64,000 nt of DNA from Toxorhynchites rutilus septentrionalis (GCF_029784135.1 NC_073745.1:280089803-280153802); one strand, 5' to 3'. Positions 35,609 through 48,050 are shown, numbered from the stretch's first letter. A program made the numbers and translations. The notes: a model not told the origin generated them from the letters alone.

Positions 35609-36888
35609 TTAGGCTGTCAAAAAAGTCCTGCGGTATTTCCGCGAGGTGTCGTTGTAAGCGCGTAGTTCTAGTTGTATTCATTGTATCGAGTCATACTATA
35701 GCTTATTGGAAAGGTATTTTTGCGCGCTATAATATAGTCCTTGACAGTGTTTTGTTTGGTTAAGTCGTTCGTGAGTTATAGTGTCGCAAATATGGAGCAA
35801 AATAAAGAGAAAATCCGACATATTTTACAGTATTTTACAAAGGCAAAAATGCATCTCAAGCTGCCAATAAAATTTGTGCAGTTTATGGACCCGATACAGT
35901 TTCCATTTCCACCGCACAACGATGGTTTCAACGTTTTCGTTCTGGTGTAGAGGTCGTCGAAGATGCGCCACGCTCCGGAAGGCCTGTCGTCGAAAATTGC
36001 GACAAAATCGCTGAATTAGCCGAGAAAGACCGGCATAGTAGCAGCCGTAGCATCGGCCAAGAGCTGGGGATAAGTCATCAAACCGTTATTAACCATTTGA
36101 AGAAGCTTGGATTCACAAAGAAGCTCGATGTATGGGTGCCACACACGTTGACGCAAAAAACATCTTTGACCGTATCGACGCATGTGAATCGCTGCTGAAT
36201 CGCAACAAAATCGACCCGTTTCTGAAGCGGATGGTGACTGGCGATGAAAAGTGGGTCACTTACGACAACGTGGAGCGCAAACGGTCGTGGTCGAAGCCCG
36301 CTGAAGCGGCTCAGACGGTGGCCAAGTCCTCATTAACGGCCAGGAAGGTTCTGCTGTGTGTTTGGTGGGATTGTCAAGGAATAATCTATTATGAGCTGCT
36401 TCCCTATGGCCAAACGCTCAATTCGGACCTGTACTGCCAACAACTGGACCGCTTGAAGGTAGCACTCATGAAGAAGAGGCCATCTTTGATAAACAGAGGC
36501 CGCATTGTCTTCCATCAGGACAACGCCAGGCCACACACTTTTTTGTTGACGCCCCAGAAGCTCCGGGAGCTCGGATGGGAGGTTTTTTTGCATCCGCCGT
36601 ATAGTCCGGACCTTGCACCAAGTGACTACCACCTGTTTTTGTCCATGGCGAACGAGCTAGGTAGTCAGAAGTTAGCCACAAAAGAGGCCTGTGAAAATTG
36701 GCTATCCGAGTTTTTTGCCAATAAGGAAGCGAGCTTCTATAACAGGGGTATTATGAAGTTGGCATCTCGTTGGGAAAATGTCATCGAACAAAACGGCGTA
36801 TATTTGACTTAAAACAGATGATTGTAACTAAATTTATGAACAAATGAAAATTCAAAAAAAATACCGCAGGACTTTTTTGACAGCCTAA
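35609..36888 (+). mobile_element. Full-length 1280-bp mariner (D34D), near-intact
   Basis: Terminal repeats TTAGGCTGTCAAAAAAGTCC are identical at both ends over about 30 bp, and TA flanks each end (35607-35608 and 36889-36890). The length is standard for mariner. It contains a single transposase gene with only two one-base deletions. Identical ends and low damage make it one of the youngest insertions in the window. Confidence 0.95.
35792..36812 (+). pseudogene. Mariner transposase, two frameshifts
   Basis: The gene would encode about 340 residues, the normal size for mariner transposases, which excise and reinsert the element at TA. The start MEQNKEKIRHILQYF is followed by a one-base loss at about 35831-35838. 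The paired-like DNA-binding region then reads through SGVEVVEDAPRSGRP and HQTVINHLKKLGF to the linker WVPH. A second one-base loss lies in the A run at 36155-36160. Downstream, 36132-36812 is open: TGDEKW gives the first aspartate, FHQDNARPH the second and SPDLAPSDYHLF the third, with exactly 34 residues between the last two. No stop codon falls in the correct frame. Both lesions are homopolymer-type and could be sequencing errors or real. Confidence 0.95.
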
Positions 36889-37713
36889 TATTTGTTTTTT
36901 ATAGCTTACATCGTTTAGGGACCAAAGGCGCCATATTTTTTTTATATTTTTTCCTGAAAACTGAGGTTTTTTCACATAATATATCCAAATACCAGATAGG
37001 TGTTATTTTTCGTTTTTAGTTTAGAATTTTTAAAGTTAATATGTTTTCAGACTGGATGTATGTGATTATAATCCAATTTATTGGCAAATGTGTTATTTTT
37101 TCAAAAAAATCTAGCTAGTAGGCTTTGATTTGATATATCGACCATCTGAATCGATTCAGTAGTTCAAAAGTAATAAATTTGTGAAGGAAGTCATTTTTGG
37201 GAAAAAATGGAAAAATGATATATTGGACCATCGAGTAACTTTGAAAAATCATAATTCAAAAACGTAAAAAAAACGCCTTCCTGGTTTTGAGATATGATAT
37301 GTGAAAAATCCTCAGCTTTCCAGAAAAAATATAAAAAAAACTATAGCGCTTTTGGTCCCGAGACTATAAAAACAATAAAAAACAAATACAATCAATAATA
37401 CCGAGAGCAGAATTAAAATTTTCTGCACGTAAAGTATTTTTTTCAAAAAAGACCAGGTGATTGACTCTTATTTGATATATCGATCATCTGAATCGGTTTA
37501 GTAGTTCAAAAGTTATGAATTTTTGAAAAAAGTCATTTTTTGGCAAAAATGCGAAAAAATGGTTTTTTTTGGACCACCCTAAAATGGAAATGGTCACCCT
37601 AACAAAAAAATTAAAAAAACGGGTCTCATAATTTGCAATAAAGAACAAAACTACCACTTTTGACGAAAATCTGAGAATCACTATATCGGTTTGGCATGGA
37701 ATGGCTGTATATA

Positions 37714-37969
37714 TGAGGGGCTCAGAATGCAAGGGGTGTAGTGACTTGATCGATTTCTCTTCATCCACTTTTTCTTTAGTAAATAACCCAACTGCGAAAA
37801 CGATCCAATTTTAGTTTGCTATGTAATCCGATAGTTGAGGTTCTGACCTATCTACCACATTGTCAAATACAGCTGGCAATGCATTTGCAGCTAAGCTATG
37901 ACCAAAAGAGAGAGTCGATGTAGAGAAATCGATCAAATCACCTACACCCCTTTCATTCTAAGCCCCTCA
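37714..37969. mobile_element. 256-bp MITE, TGAGGGGCT family, copy 2
   Basis: Ends TGAGGGGCT...AGCCCCTCA flanked by TA (37712-37713 and 37970-37971). Closely similar to 6271-6527 along its length, including the shared phrases CTTGATCGATTTCTCTTCAT and GAGAGAGTCGATGTAGAG. Inserted exactly at the right edge of the fold-back element. Confidence 0.92.
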
Positions 37970-37971
37970 TA

Positions 37972-38870
37972 TAATATACGAAACATCGATTTTCAGTAGT
38001 TCTTAATAAATTGACACCTGTAATGCTTCTAAATACATAATATCCAAAGAAATAATCGAAAAATTATACTATGCGGTAAGGAAAAATTCGAACAGAATCG
38101 TTTATATGGTGGTGGCAGCGGAACAAATTTTCACCTTCAGTATTCAACCAAAGAACATAGTTCTCATCGCAGTAAAATACCATCTTCGCATAAAATATAA
38201 AATGTGCTACACTTTGACGCCACTTTTAACCCGGAAACATTGCTCGAATTCGCGAAAATCGAATGATCAATCGGAAACAGTCCCAAATAAGCCCGAAAAT
38301 ACTCCGGGATTCACCAGGAGCTATTTCACGAAAAAAAAATGGAAATCAAGAAAATATAATTTTCAAAATAACTCTTAGCTTTAAGGCATGGTGTTATTTG
38401 ATCGCTGCCACATTACTTGTCTTAGGTAAAAAAAAGCATGCTGGCGATATTCCTTATCAATTTGTGTATTTAGAATCAAAATCCATTCATTAATATAAGA
38501 GATATTAACGTTCAAAATCTATACACTTTTCGCACCCAAAACATTGAAATGGGTTATTGAAAGGTTAGATCCAACGTCAAAACTATAGGTTTAATGAGCA
38601 TCACAAAATTTTAGATTGATCTGAAAGGACAGACAACCTCAATACAACGACGAAAACAAAACTCTATCTCTCTCATTGGGCGAATGTGAAAATTAGTTTT
38701 CTAATCGTGATCTGCTTTACATCCTGTAATATACATACCAGGAATTTGTGTTGTGAAAATTTATATTATCGCCTTCTAAATATTTTGTAACGGGTCTTTC
38801 GTAGATTTCCTTTCCAAATTCATCATCTGATTGTTTATTTTTGTTTTCGACATTTTAACTCATTTTTAAC
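37972..38870. other. AT-rich non-coding DNA
   Basis: Short frames only; nothing recognisable as a gene, RNA or element end. Confidence 0.45.
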
Positions 38871-39555
38871 AATTCTCGCGTAACTTTTGAAAAGGTCCAA
38901 TGTAACATTTTCGTCAACTCGAGAAAAACGAAGTTGAAGACTCAAACATTATCCCGCGAATTGTCTTAAAAGCTTTCGATCTTTATCGCTACTTTCACCA
39001 CTAGCAGTCAATAATAACTCAGAAAAACCAATCGTAACTGTTATTCCGTCATTTGAGATTAAAGTTGAAGACTAGCAGCGAAAAATGTTACATTGGACCT
39101 TTTGACTGCCCGCATTTGCACATTGGACATATTACGTTGCACGATAAGAATTTGAAACTAACTACTAAACAACAATCCAAATAACAGCATTTCATTCTAA
39201 AGGCAGATTATTATTGTTATCACTCGTCGAATTGCTCTAAAATCGGTAACAACACCTGTAAGAAACAAAAACTCAAAACGACCGAAGTACGACTTCGTAT
39301 TGTTTTGACTGCTTTGTTACTTCGGACGTTTCGGGCGTCGGAGAAAAGAGGCGTCCGAAGTAACAGCCGGGCGCATAAAATCCGAATCTGTACATTGGAT
39401 ATTTTTTGTATCGGCGATAAAAAGATGAAGAAGATAGATACGTGAGCGATTATTTTTGTGATACATTCAATGATTGAAAACTAGTAGCGTGCATCCATTA
39501 ACTCGATTTGTTTACATTTGTTACATATGACCTTTTCAAAAGTTACGCGATAATT
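38871..39555. mobile_element. ~685-bp MITE with GCGTAACTTTTGAAAAGGTC ends
   Basis: TCGCGTAACTTTTGAAAAGG at the left is inverted at the right (39530-39550), within mirrored repeats of about 35 bp. The interior holds repeated CCGAAGTA/TACTTCGG and GGACGTTTCGGGCGTC phrases in both orientations. No coding capacity. The target duplication is not clear because the flanking AATT is itself palindromic. Confidence 0.75.
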
Positions 39556-39918
39556 GTTCAGTGATGTATAAGTTGGCAGAAATATTCCATATACAGGCTA
39601 CACGGAAATCTTTCTGAAATATTTCAGCACACCGAAATTCACTTTATCAAATATTTAATTTGATGTAGAATTTAGCTTATTATGGTAGTAGGGGAATCGC
39701 ATATTTACAAGACCTTTCATACCTTTTTAACATCAAATCGTTACAGAACTTCTTCTTATATCTCAATAAACCATTCTTTAGCATTTGATGATCATTTATT
39801 GAGCAGAACTCGAATTTTGATGAAATACAAAAAAAAATCGCGGAGTAGGACGTCGGAATACGCAATCTTTTTTTTTTGAAATTTGTTGGTTTATCATTCG
39901 GGATATTATTTGCTAATA

Positions 39919-40350
39919 CAGGTAAACTTCGATATAACGTATATTTCACTTTCAAAATTGTACGTTGTATCGAATTGTACGTTATATCGAAGCATAATAA
40001 AGTACTCACAAACGTAGTCTATAATACATTATTGAGTTGCTGTTTTAGTCAAGTTAATTAATAACTTCAATCAGAAGACGAAGCCAGCCTTTCTCATGTT
40101 GTTTCCCTTCGTACTGTTGATTACAGCTTGATTCATTTAGAATCAGGAATCACCAAACCAGCTGTATTTCGAGATTGATTGAAGGTACAAAACTTGTTTT
40201 AGCATCACAATACAGATAATTCATTGTTCTATCAGAAAAAAAATATTGAAAAAAATTTTCCTTTACACTTTGCAAAGGTGTACGTTATATCGAGTGACGT
40301 TATATCGAGGGTAAGTTATAACGAGGGTACGTTATATCGAAGTTTCCCTG
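39919..40350. mobile_element. Pogo-like MITE, copy A (432 bp)
   Basis: The element begins CAGGTAAACTTCGATATAAC and ends with the inverse CGAAGTTTCCCTG, flanked by TA (39917-39918 and 40351-40352). CAG ends with TA duplications are typical of the pogo group; that assignment is inferred. The right 70 bp carries four spaced CGTTATATCGA-type motifs. Very similar to copy B at 48143. Confidence 0.88.
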
Positions 40351-40352
40351 TA

Positions 40353-41737
40353 TGTCGAAAGTTCATAAATAACTCTTTAGAAAAAAGTTGCAAAAACCCT
40401 GTTGCAAATGCAATGCACACATTGCACTGAGTATTTAACGAGAGGCATCTTCCGTACTTCAAGTGAAATATTCGCTAGCGTTCACAACTCGAGGGGAAAC
40501 ATAAAACACAAAACGAGCAGATAAGCGACCTTTGTTGTTTCGGGCACAGGAAGATTCTGAGAATTTTCCTCGGAGGAGATGCAATACTTATACGCTAGCG
40601 ACAGCTTACTTCGCAAATATTCCCTTTTCGCTATCCCCCTTCGTTGTTTCTATTCTTCCTCTTCTTCTTTTCCTTTATTTACGGAGACTTTGAATCCAAC
40701 GATTCATTCGTCTCCCACGGTTTCTATTCCAGTGGCTGCATAAGTTGCTCGTTATAAACAACACTGTTCGGGAAAGCATACAAATGGACAGAACATGTAT
40801 GGGGAAATGGGAATGCTTCCAATTTTCATCAGTTTAAACCATATACAGACATTGAGTTGTAATGTATAGCATATCAAATCTTAGAAACTTTCCGATTCGA
40901 TTGTTAAAATCCGTTCGCAGCAAAAATAGGTATGACCATTAACTTTATTTCATAAAAACGTGACCTGTTTTCTGATTTGGCACCTTTAATCAGTGTCTTA
41001 GAATATCAACAAGTATTCACGAGAAACGAATATGATTTTGTTCCAGTGTAAATGATTTTTTTTCAGCTTGAAACACACTGCCCTCATTATATTGATGACA
41101 ATAACAAACGAGTTCATTTTGTTCATATCGCTGTTGCATGAGCAAATTTGCTATAATGAATGAATGCGACATTGAGTGGGGTTCATAACTTCGCTGTTAT
41201 TTATACTTTGGATATCAAAAGCAACAAATTGATATTCATCACATCCGAAACGATATTCGTTCTGGCAGTGAATTTAAGTTCAAAATAAATTTTATTTGGC
41301 GAGACGGTAGCATATGGCATATGCAGAATGGATACAACGAGTGGTTTTAGCTACCGTCAAGTCATTTGCGACATCGGGAATTTCAAAGGTATTTCCGATT
41401 ACGGCATCCGGCAACTGTAAACCCCAACCGCACACAGCAGCCTCAGGTTAGAAGTTAACAACAGCTGATATTCATTTGGCTGAAATGAAATTCAGTTCTG
41501 ACGTTTCCGATGATCAAGATGAAAATGACACTGGGTGGAAGAAATAAACATCAAAACATATTGAGGGACAAAAGCTCATTTGCTCATATTCAATGGTTGC
41601 CTGGATCTGTCGTTTTAATTTTCGTTTGGAATATATAGGTTTTCGATGCAACCTAGCCCGAAAATCTATGCATTTGATCTTAGCGAAGATGATTTTTTTC
41701 AACACTGCCCTTAATGTAAGACGTAGTCCTACGTCAA
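40353..41737. other. Unassigned DNA ending in a TTGACGT-family terminus
   Basis: 40820-40990 matches the inverse of about 61275-61430 (for example CGTGACCTGTTTTCTGATTTG), and 41717-41737 is a TTGACGTAGGACTACGTCTTA terminus in inverse orientation. The two pieces are not in the arrangement of the intact relative, so this is a rearranged or composite copy. 40430-40780 shows nothing recognisable. Confidence 0.5.
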
Positions 41738-43020
41738 AAATTGTGGCTTTAACCCAGGGATTCTCAAACTATTTTGGACATGAGATCCTTTTCTAGAATG
41801 AATCGATACCATACCAATCGATGCCAAATTTCTTTGGAAATATTATCTTTATCTTATTCATACAATCTACTAACCAATCGAAAAACATTGCGGTTGGTTA
41901 AGTGCATAAACTTGACATCATTTTCTCATCGATAAATAGACATAAAATTCAGTAAATATCAAGTGTAATCAGTAATTATTATTAATGCAAATAACAACAA
42001 TAATACTTTGTTCTAAAATATATGTCATTCTTATAACAAGTTGGTTCACGTAACCCAACTTATACAATATCTTCAACGTTTCAAATAAGAACTTGTGTTT
42101 ATTAATAGGGGCGATATTCTGCATTCTGCATTAGACCTTGTCGATTGCCAAAATCAGTTTTCGTTTATACCGACCCCTGGGAAACCGACATCGACACCAA
42201 GATGTCGACCATTTTGTGAGTCACCAATTTTCTTTTTCTTATTGTAAGAATGTTTCAATTTATTTTGTTTTCGACTTATTCATTTGACAAAACAACGAAA
42301 ATCGGTCATTGTGATCTCATTGAAACGGTTCTCAAGGTCGAGTAGGTGACGGACTAGCTCTTGCTTTTGTTTTGGAATAAACATGGAAGTTTTCGAACCG
42401 AGGTTAGGTGCGCATCTATCGGAGATGTGCCCAATGGGTGTTGATCAAAGGAATCTCTGGCATGCTTCTATGTTGGCATGCCTTGCTCAACGGCGATTTT
42501 GTCTTTTTTTTTTTGCTGAATTTCAGTTAATCTCTGCCTTTTTGTTTTCGATACACAAACACCGAGCATCTGAAAAACGTCAACGCAATGCTTATCGAAG
42601 CTGTTTTGATAGTTCTATAGTCATCTCAGATGCAAGATGGTTCGAAAGGTTCAAAGACATTTGAACGGAAGTGAAGAAGTTTAGGGTTCGATGGTTTTTT
42701 TGAGGCTAAACAACTGGTTAAACTGACTCAATGGATTTAGGACCTAATTCACTTAGAAATGTTTTTTCCAGCCAATGTGCGAAACTTGTGCCATCTGATA
42801 CAACCAGTAGGGAAGAATCTCAGTTGTCGTAGATCTGTACTTCAATATAATCTTCTCGAAGACTTCATTAACATTTTCCATTACTATCAATTCCGCAATA
42901 TTTCATATTTTGTCGATGGGAGACTTGGAGACCTTACGAAAATTTCGCTGATTCTAATTCATGTATTCATTTGTTTTTGGTCTATTTATATATCATTCAT
43001 TTATTTATCTCGCGGACTTG
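41738..43020. other. Unassigned DNA, open frames without domains
   Basis: Frames at 42383-42664 and 42759-43031 (about 90 codons each, plus strand) are consecutive and could be remnants of an older transposon gene into which the hAT-like element inserted, but no motif identifies it. Confidence 0.4.
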
Positions 43021-43028
43021 CCACGAAC

Positions 43029-44779
43029 TAGGGATTGTTAACCGGTTTTACCGGTAATACCGGGTCATTTTCCATTACCGAATTACCGGTAATTTTACAA
43101 TCGATAACCGGTAATTTCGGTAATTTTCATTTTTACACCATAAATAATATTCGCCTTCATGCCGCTTTGAAATATTACTCTAAAATCTAAATAAGATCGA
43201 AAAATCCAATTGGTAGTGTTGCGCCGATTCTACGACTTCCGACCATCTGTTCAAAAATAGCTACTCGATCTCGATACTCGATGCCCTCGAAACAATTCTG
43301 GTCGCTGTTGAACTGCTATGCCCGAAGAACTGCACCCGTAGGGTTGCAATTTATGCCAGAATAGCTATCCGCATTCTGCTCGTGGTCGTGGCACAATTAA
43401 TGACGACTTCGGCGTCTTCTATCAAACTTCACGGACTGCATTGAACAAGCAGGCATTTTAAATCGTTCGTGATGTGATTAAATTTGACGATTATGGTATT
43501 GGTTCAGTAGCTGCATAACAGGAGGGAAAAAATCCACTGGAAGATGCAGCATATGTTGAGCATCAAGGAAAAACGATTGAATTGAAAATCCTCAGACATG
43601 TTTTCGTACACAGCAATGGTATTCGATGCTCTTCGTACTGTACGCCCAACAACATTGGACTCTAAACGTCCGTTTTCTCGAAACTTCGGTAGAGGGATAT
43701 CAGAGCAATAAGAAGACATTTTATGCAAATTTTCCGATATCCCCTGTACACACTTGTCATTTTTTACGTTCCGATTCACCCTACTGCTGCGGAATTCGCT
43801 TTACTGTCAAAACAAACAACACAACAGGACCGGTCAGAAAACAGGAGTCCGTGTAAAATTTCGCTAGTGGAATTTAAGTGTTTTAGTCGGAAATTTTTGG
43901 AAAATTCGATACTTCTGTGAGCCTAATTCATCTTAGATCATTGTTCAGCGTATTTTATTAGACGGTAGGTGGTTTTGTTGATTATCGATTGTGGAAAATG
44001 TTGTTTTGAAATATCGAGCCCATTCGAGGTAACACCGACACCTTCAGTCATGGTAAAACCGACACCAGGATTTGTAGATGTTTTGTGTTTATATTTGGAA
44101 GATAAAACGATAGAACTGGATTGATGAAACAGCCAATACAACAAAAATTCTTGGGAGAGCTTCAACGCTCATCGGCACAACCCCTGTGGTTGCTCACCGA
44201 AGTTGGAATCAAAACTCTCGTGTTTATTCCGGACCAGGAGTAGGAATTTGTCCATCACCTGCTTATTGTAACAAGTTTACATTCGTTTCACTAAAGGTTT
44301 TAACCCGACAGGGTGTTGATTTCACCCGCACTCTCATTTATTTCACCTAAAACATCAGTTTTTCTACTCGAGATCGAGTTCTACTCTAAAAATAATCAAC
44401 AGATATTGTAGAATAGTTCATGAATAGTTAAGAGAGGTTCTGTAATGATTTGAAGTCGGAGGAACATGGGAGGTCGTGGAAATATATGGAAATCCTTAGG
44501 GTGTCGGTTTTACCCTGATGAGATTCGATTTAGAATAGAAGACGACAGAATTAACATGATTTGTGTCCCTTAGTATTAACTGATACAACAAACTAAGTTT
44601 CAAAATCCTGCAAAATGTTTTCTTGTAAACTAATCATTATCAATAAAAGCCGTTTCTCCAAGAAAATGGTTTTGTTTCAAAGTATTGTTTTACCGGTAAT
44701 TTACCGGTTTTACCGGTAACGAAATTTTCATTACCGAATAACCGGTTATTGAAATTTTTGCACGGTAATGCAATCCCTA
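43029..44779. mobile_element. hAT-like element, 1751 bp, with 8-bp TSD
   Basis: TAGGGATTG at the left and CAATCCCTA at the right are flanked by exact CCACGAAC duplications (43021-43028 and 44780-44787). An 8-bp duplication is characteristic of the hAT superfamily. Four ACCGGT motifs lie within about 90 bp of the left end and four near the right end, an arrangement resembling subterminal transposase-binding clusters. The interior carries frames up to about 90 codons on both strands but no recognisable hAT catalytic or BED-finger motif, so it is non-autonomous or eroded. Confidence 0.88.
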
Positions 44780-44787
44780 CCACGAAC

Positions 44788-45939
44788 CATGTCCCTTAAA
44801 AACTCGTCGCCGTAGACCTCGGGGCCTCCGGATTCGGTAAGTTGCATTTAGGGCAAGTGAACAAAGCGGCATTTATCTGGGCTTAACTCCATGTCCATTT
44901 TCCTGCGCATAGTTCCGACAAACCGGATTGCTACGTCTAGACGCTGGCGTTATACGCAGTTGATCTTGGATCATCTATGTATGGTAAAAGGCATTATTTC
45001 TTCGTGGGACAGTTTCCTCATTTTATCTCCATGACCTTTTCATTTGAGCGTCCTACTCAGGGGGCTCAGTGCCAGACAAACCAAAATATAATCGTCTTGG
45101 AAAATCCCCCTCTTTATCAGCAGCGTTCTAGACTGTAAAAATTATCTCCATCACTGATGTGCAGAGACGCACTTTGCCGAATGCAGCAGGAACCTCACAG
45201 CGGCGGGATCAATTTTTTAGACCCTTAATATCCTGACGAGAAACGAGTGTGCTATGGACTCATAAAACTTCGGACAATCTTTATAGGTCATGCTGAGATT
45301 ATGCTGGTTGTAAACTGCTTGTCCGGCTATTGCTGCTGACACATGATAACTATTCACCGTGAATATTACATTCAACGATATTAATAAATCGCTTGAATTC
45401 GGTGTGTTATTGTGCGCATCCAAGAGCATGCGAAAAAGCTCATGTTTCACAACACTAAAACCCGTTCTGCGAGAATTAGCTAACGTGAACTTATCAAAAA
45501 TTGTACGTATTGCTGGCTTGTACAGCTACTTGGCAGTTTAAAGAAAATTCGTTGCTCAAAAGGAACAATATTTGCCATAGCAATTCCCCTGGAGTCAGTT
45601 AAAAATGCTAAATGTTCAGAGGAACTGATGTGTCATTGCTTGTCCATTCTGACTTGTTCTGTGGAAGTCGCAGGAGTACGATTTTTTTCATCTCGTTGCG
45701 TTATTTTCAGAAAGTAATTGATGTTATGAACGCTTTCTTTTAAAATGTATCAATCGTTGTTTTGATCTGAGAAATTTGAAACAAAAAAAAAATGCACACC
45801 AAGTCTCGCGGTCCCATGTTTCCAAGCGCAGCCCAAGTTGAATTGTGCGTGAAGGTTTGGTGCGTACAGGCGATATGTGAGCCATTTCTTGACGACCAGA
45901 TTGAAACACATACGTTTGGAACAATGGAAAAAACTCCTA
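44788..45939. other. Unassigned DNA
   Basis: No element ends. The 45217-45541 region has overlapping frames on both strands without domains. The last part may belong to the Tc1-like relic that begins to be recognisable at 45940. Confidence 0.4.
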
Positions 45940-46220
45940 TAATGATTTAAAAAAGTGGCTAGCAACAAACCTACCAGATTTTATCTCGGCAAATGATTCG
46001 CTTTAAGGTAGCCCAGAACTAAATCCATTGGGTTATTGATCCAAATCAAGTTAGAAGAGCGCATGCTCATCGAAATTCGTCGTTGAATAACACTATCGAG
46101 AAGGCAACCTGTGAACGATTAGCACAAGTGTTTACGATTCTGTGTGAAAAAGAGAGGAGACAGTTGCGAATAATTTTGCAAAATGTTTATTTCCATTTTT
46201 TTCTCATTTTGGGATTCGAG
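45940..46220 (+). pseudogene. C-terminal relic of a Tc1-like transposase
   Basis: The plus strand reads DLKKWLATNLPDFISANDS, then after a stop GSPELNPLGY, matching the SPDLNPLDY motif just before the third catalytic residue of Tc1 relatives, and then shifted-frame text resembling LEERACSSKF. Several stops and frameshifts are present. No terminal repeats could be paired, so only a fragment survives. Confidence 0.7.
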
Positions 46221-46342
46221 TTATTAACTTTCAAATGACTGACAGAACTTATGGACGAATTTCATGCCAACTTGACTGGCCGTTGGCAGCACCATCTCAG
46301 ACAGTAGTGAACGTTGTGGGTGTAAAGACATGGGTCATTTAA

Positions 46343-46565
46343 CCCCTTGCCGTACGATTTTATTTCCAACAACAGGGCCCAAACACGAGCACAGTGAGTC
46401 GTTTCGATACTCTGCTGAGTATGTGTATCTTACTTGCGATCGTAGCAGTCCCGCATCATCACACGTATCCATTTCACAGCGATAGACGACGAGTGAGGTT
46501 CGATGTTGTACGTTCTGACACAGTTTAATCGCCACGAGTGTGGTTCGACGTTATACGTGGAGGGC
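46343..46565. mobile_element. 223-bp TTAA-flanked (piggyBac-type) MITE
   Basis: TTAA lies on both sides (46339-46342 and 46566-46569), and the related empty site at about 31284 has a single TTAA. Ends CCCCTTGCCGTACGA and, inverted, GCCCTCCACGTATAA agree at about 9 of 15 positions. TTAA duplication is the hallmark of piggyBac-type insertion. Non-coding. Confidence 0.75.
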
Positions 46566-46761
46566 TTAAGCAACTTTACATACTTGAAGTATTCGAAAAA
46601 CAATTAGACTACTTTTTGGAAGAAAAATAATTATTTTTCTTAATTTTTTACAAAAATTTATAACTTAAAAACTGTTATACCTACAGGAGTTGTAGGAGTT
46701 GAAAAGTTATTTTAAAAATAAAAATTAATTTTTCTCAAAAACGTATTTTTGAAAAATCCCC

Positions 46762-46915
<154 letters not shown>

Positions 46916-47288
46916 TATATATAAAAATAGTCCTTAAAATTTCCAACAAGTCGTCCACACATCGGAGATGGGCACTTTTACAGAGAAAAAGTTTTTCGAA
47001 CAACAACTTTTTCATGTTTTCTTTGAAAAATATACAACTAACCCTAACCCTTTAGTTTGAAGTCAAGGTAACGATATAGTGTATTCGACAAAATTCTTGT
47101 TAAAATATGAACTTTTGTCGAAGACATCAACTTTTTATCTTTTATAGTTTTTGGAATATAAGTTATTTTTGTATGAAGACTCCTGAAAAAAAAAATGTTT
47201 TGCTTGTAACATTTTTGTGTGTAAATTCTCACGTTTGCCATATGTTTCTAAATAGAGAAAAGTTAGCAGAGCATGTGAATTGCGATAA

Positions 47289-48050
47289 TCTATATATATA
47301 AAAATGGATTTCTGTCTGCCTGTATGTCTGATTCTTATGGACTCGAACACTACTGAACCAATCGACATGAAAATTGGTATGTAGGGGTTTTTGGGGCCGG
47401 GGAAGGTTTTCATGATAGCTTGAGACCCCTCCCCCCTCTCTAAGGGGAGGCTGCCATACAAATGAAACACAAATTTCTGCATTACTCGAGAATAAATCAA
47501 GCAAACGAACCCAAATTTGGCATGTTGAGATTTAAGGGTGCAATAAATGATTCCATGGTGGTTAGATACTCCTCCTTCCTCTCTTAGGGTGGGCTGTCAT
47601 ACAAATGAAAAACAAATTTCTGCATAACTCGAAACCTAATCAAGCAAATTGAGCCAAATTTGGCATGTGAAGATTTTAGGGAGCACGAAATGTTTCTATG
47701 GTAAAAAGACACTCCTTCCTCCTCTCTAAGGGGTGAAGAGGGGAGGGGTCTGTCTTTGATCTATCATATTTTCAGTATAAAACATTTATTCCATGTAACG
47801 GAGAAACATGTTATTTGCAAGTGGTTGAAAAATCTTGAACGAGAATTGTGTCTAAAAATCATCTGATATACTGATACTAGGAATTTTTAAGTAAAAGGTA
47901 AATTGAACGGGGTCGATTAGAAGATCAATCAATGAACAGTTCTGCGATTGGACCCATGAACTTGCGCTAAGTAAGAAAATGTGAATGTTTAAAGGTATTG
48001 ATAACAAAATACAAATTTTGGGCGGGACGAAGTTTGCCGGGTCTGCTAGT
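47289..48050 (+). mobile_element. Non-autonomous Helitron, 762 bp
   Basis: The 5' end is TC (TCTATATATATAAAAATGG) after an A, and the 3' end is GCCGGGTCTGCTAGT followed by T, matching Helitron rules: 5' TC, 3' CTAG-type end, insertion between A and T without target duplication. Insect Helitrons commonly have this TATATATAAAAATGNATTTCTG start and GAAGTTTGCCGGGTCTGCTAGT-like end. The interior has repeats of ATACAAATGAAAMACAAATT type and no Rep/helicase gene. Related fragments are at 16376 and 54264. Confidence 0.88.

Larger units (their letters stand above)
35291..37713. mobile_element. Fold-back element invaded by a mariner
   Basis: Ends TATACAGCCATTCCATGCC and its inverse bound arms of about 290 bp (35291-35580 and 37430-37712) that match through AATATAGTGGTTCTCAGATT, TTTATTGCAAATTATGAGACC and CATAACTTTTGAACTACTGA. 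Inner parts (GGGACCAAAGGCGCCATATT) are inverted too. A mariner at 35609-36888 lies inside, and a TA-flanked MITE abuts the right edge at 37714. Excluding the mariner, the element is about 1.14 kb. No own transposase. Confidence 0.85.

Noticed and set aside
42383..43031. Harbinger- or P-type transposase
   Set aside because: Two consecutive frames looked transposase-like in texture, but no catalytic motif could be identified.
47036..47051. Telomere-like AACCCTAACCC
   Set aside because: Only two units, within a transposon composite; dipterans generally lack such telomeric repeats, so it is coincidental.
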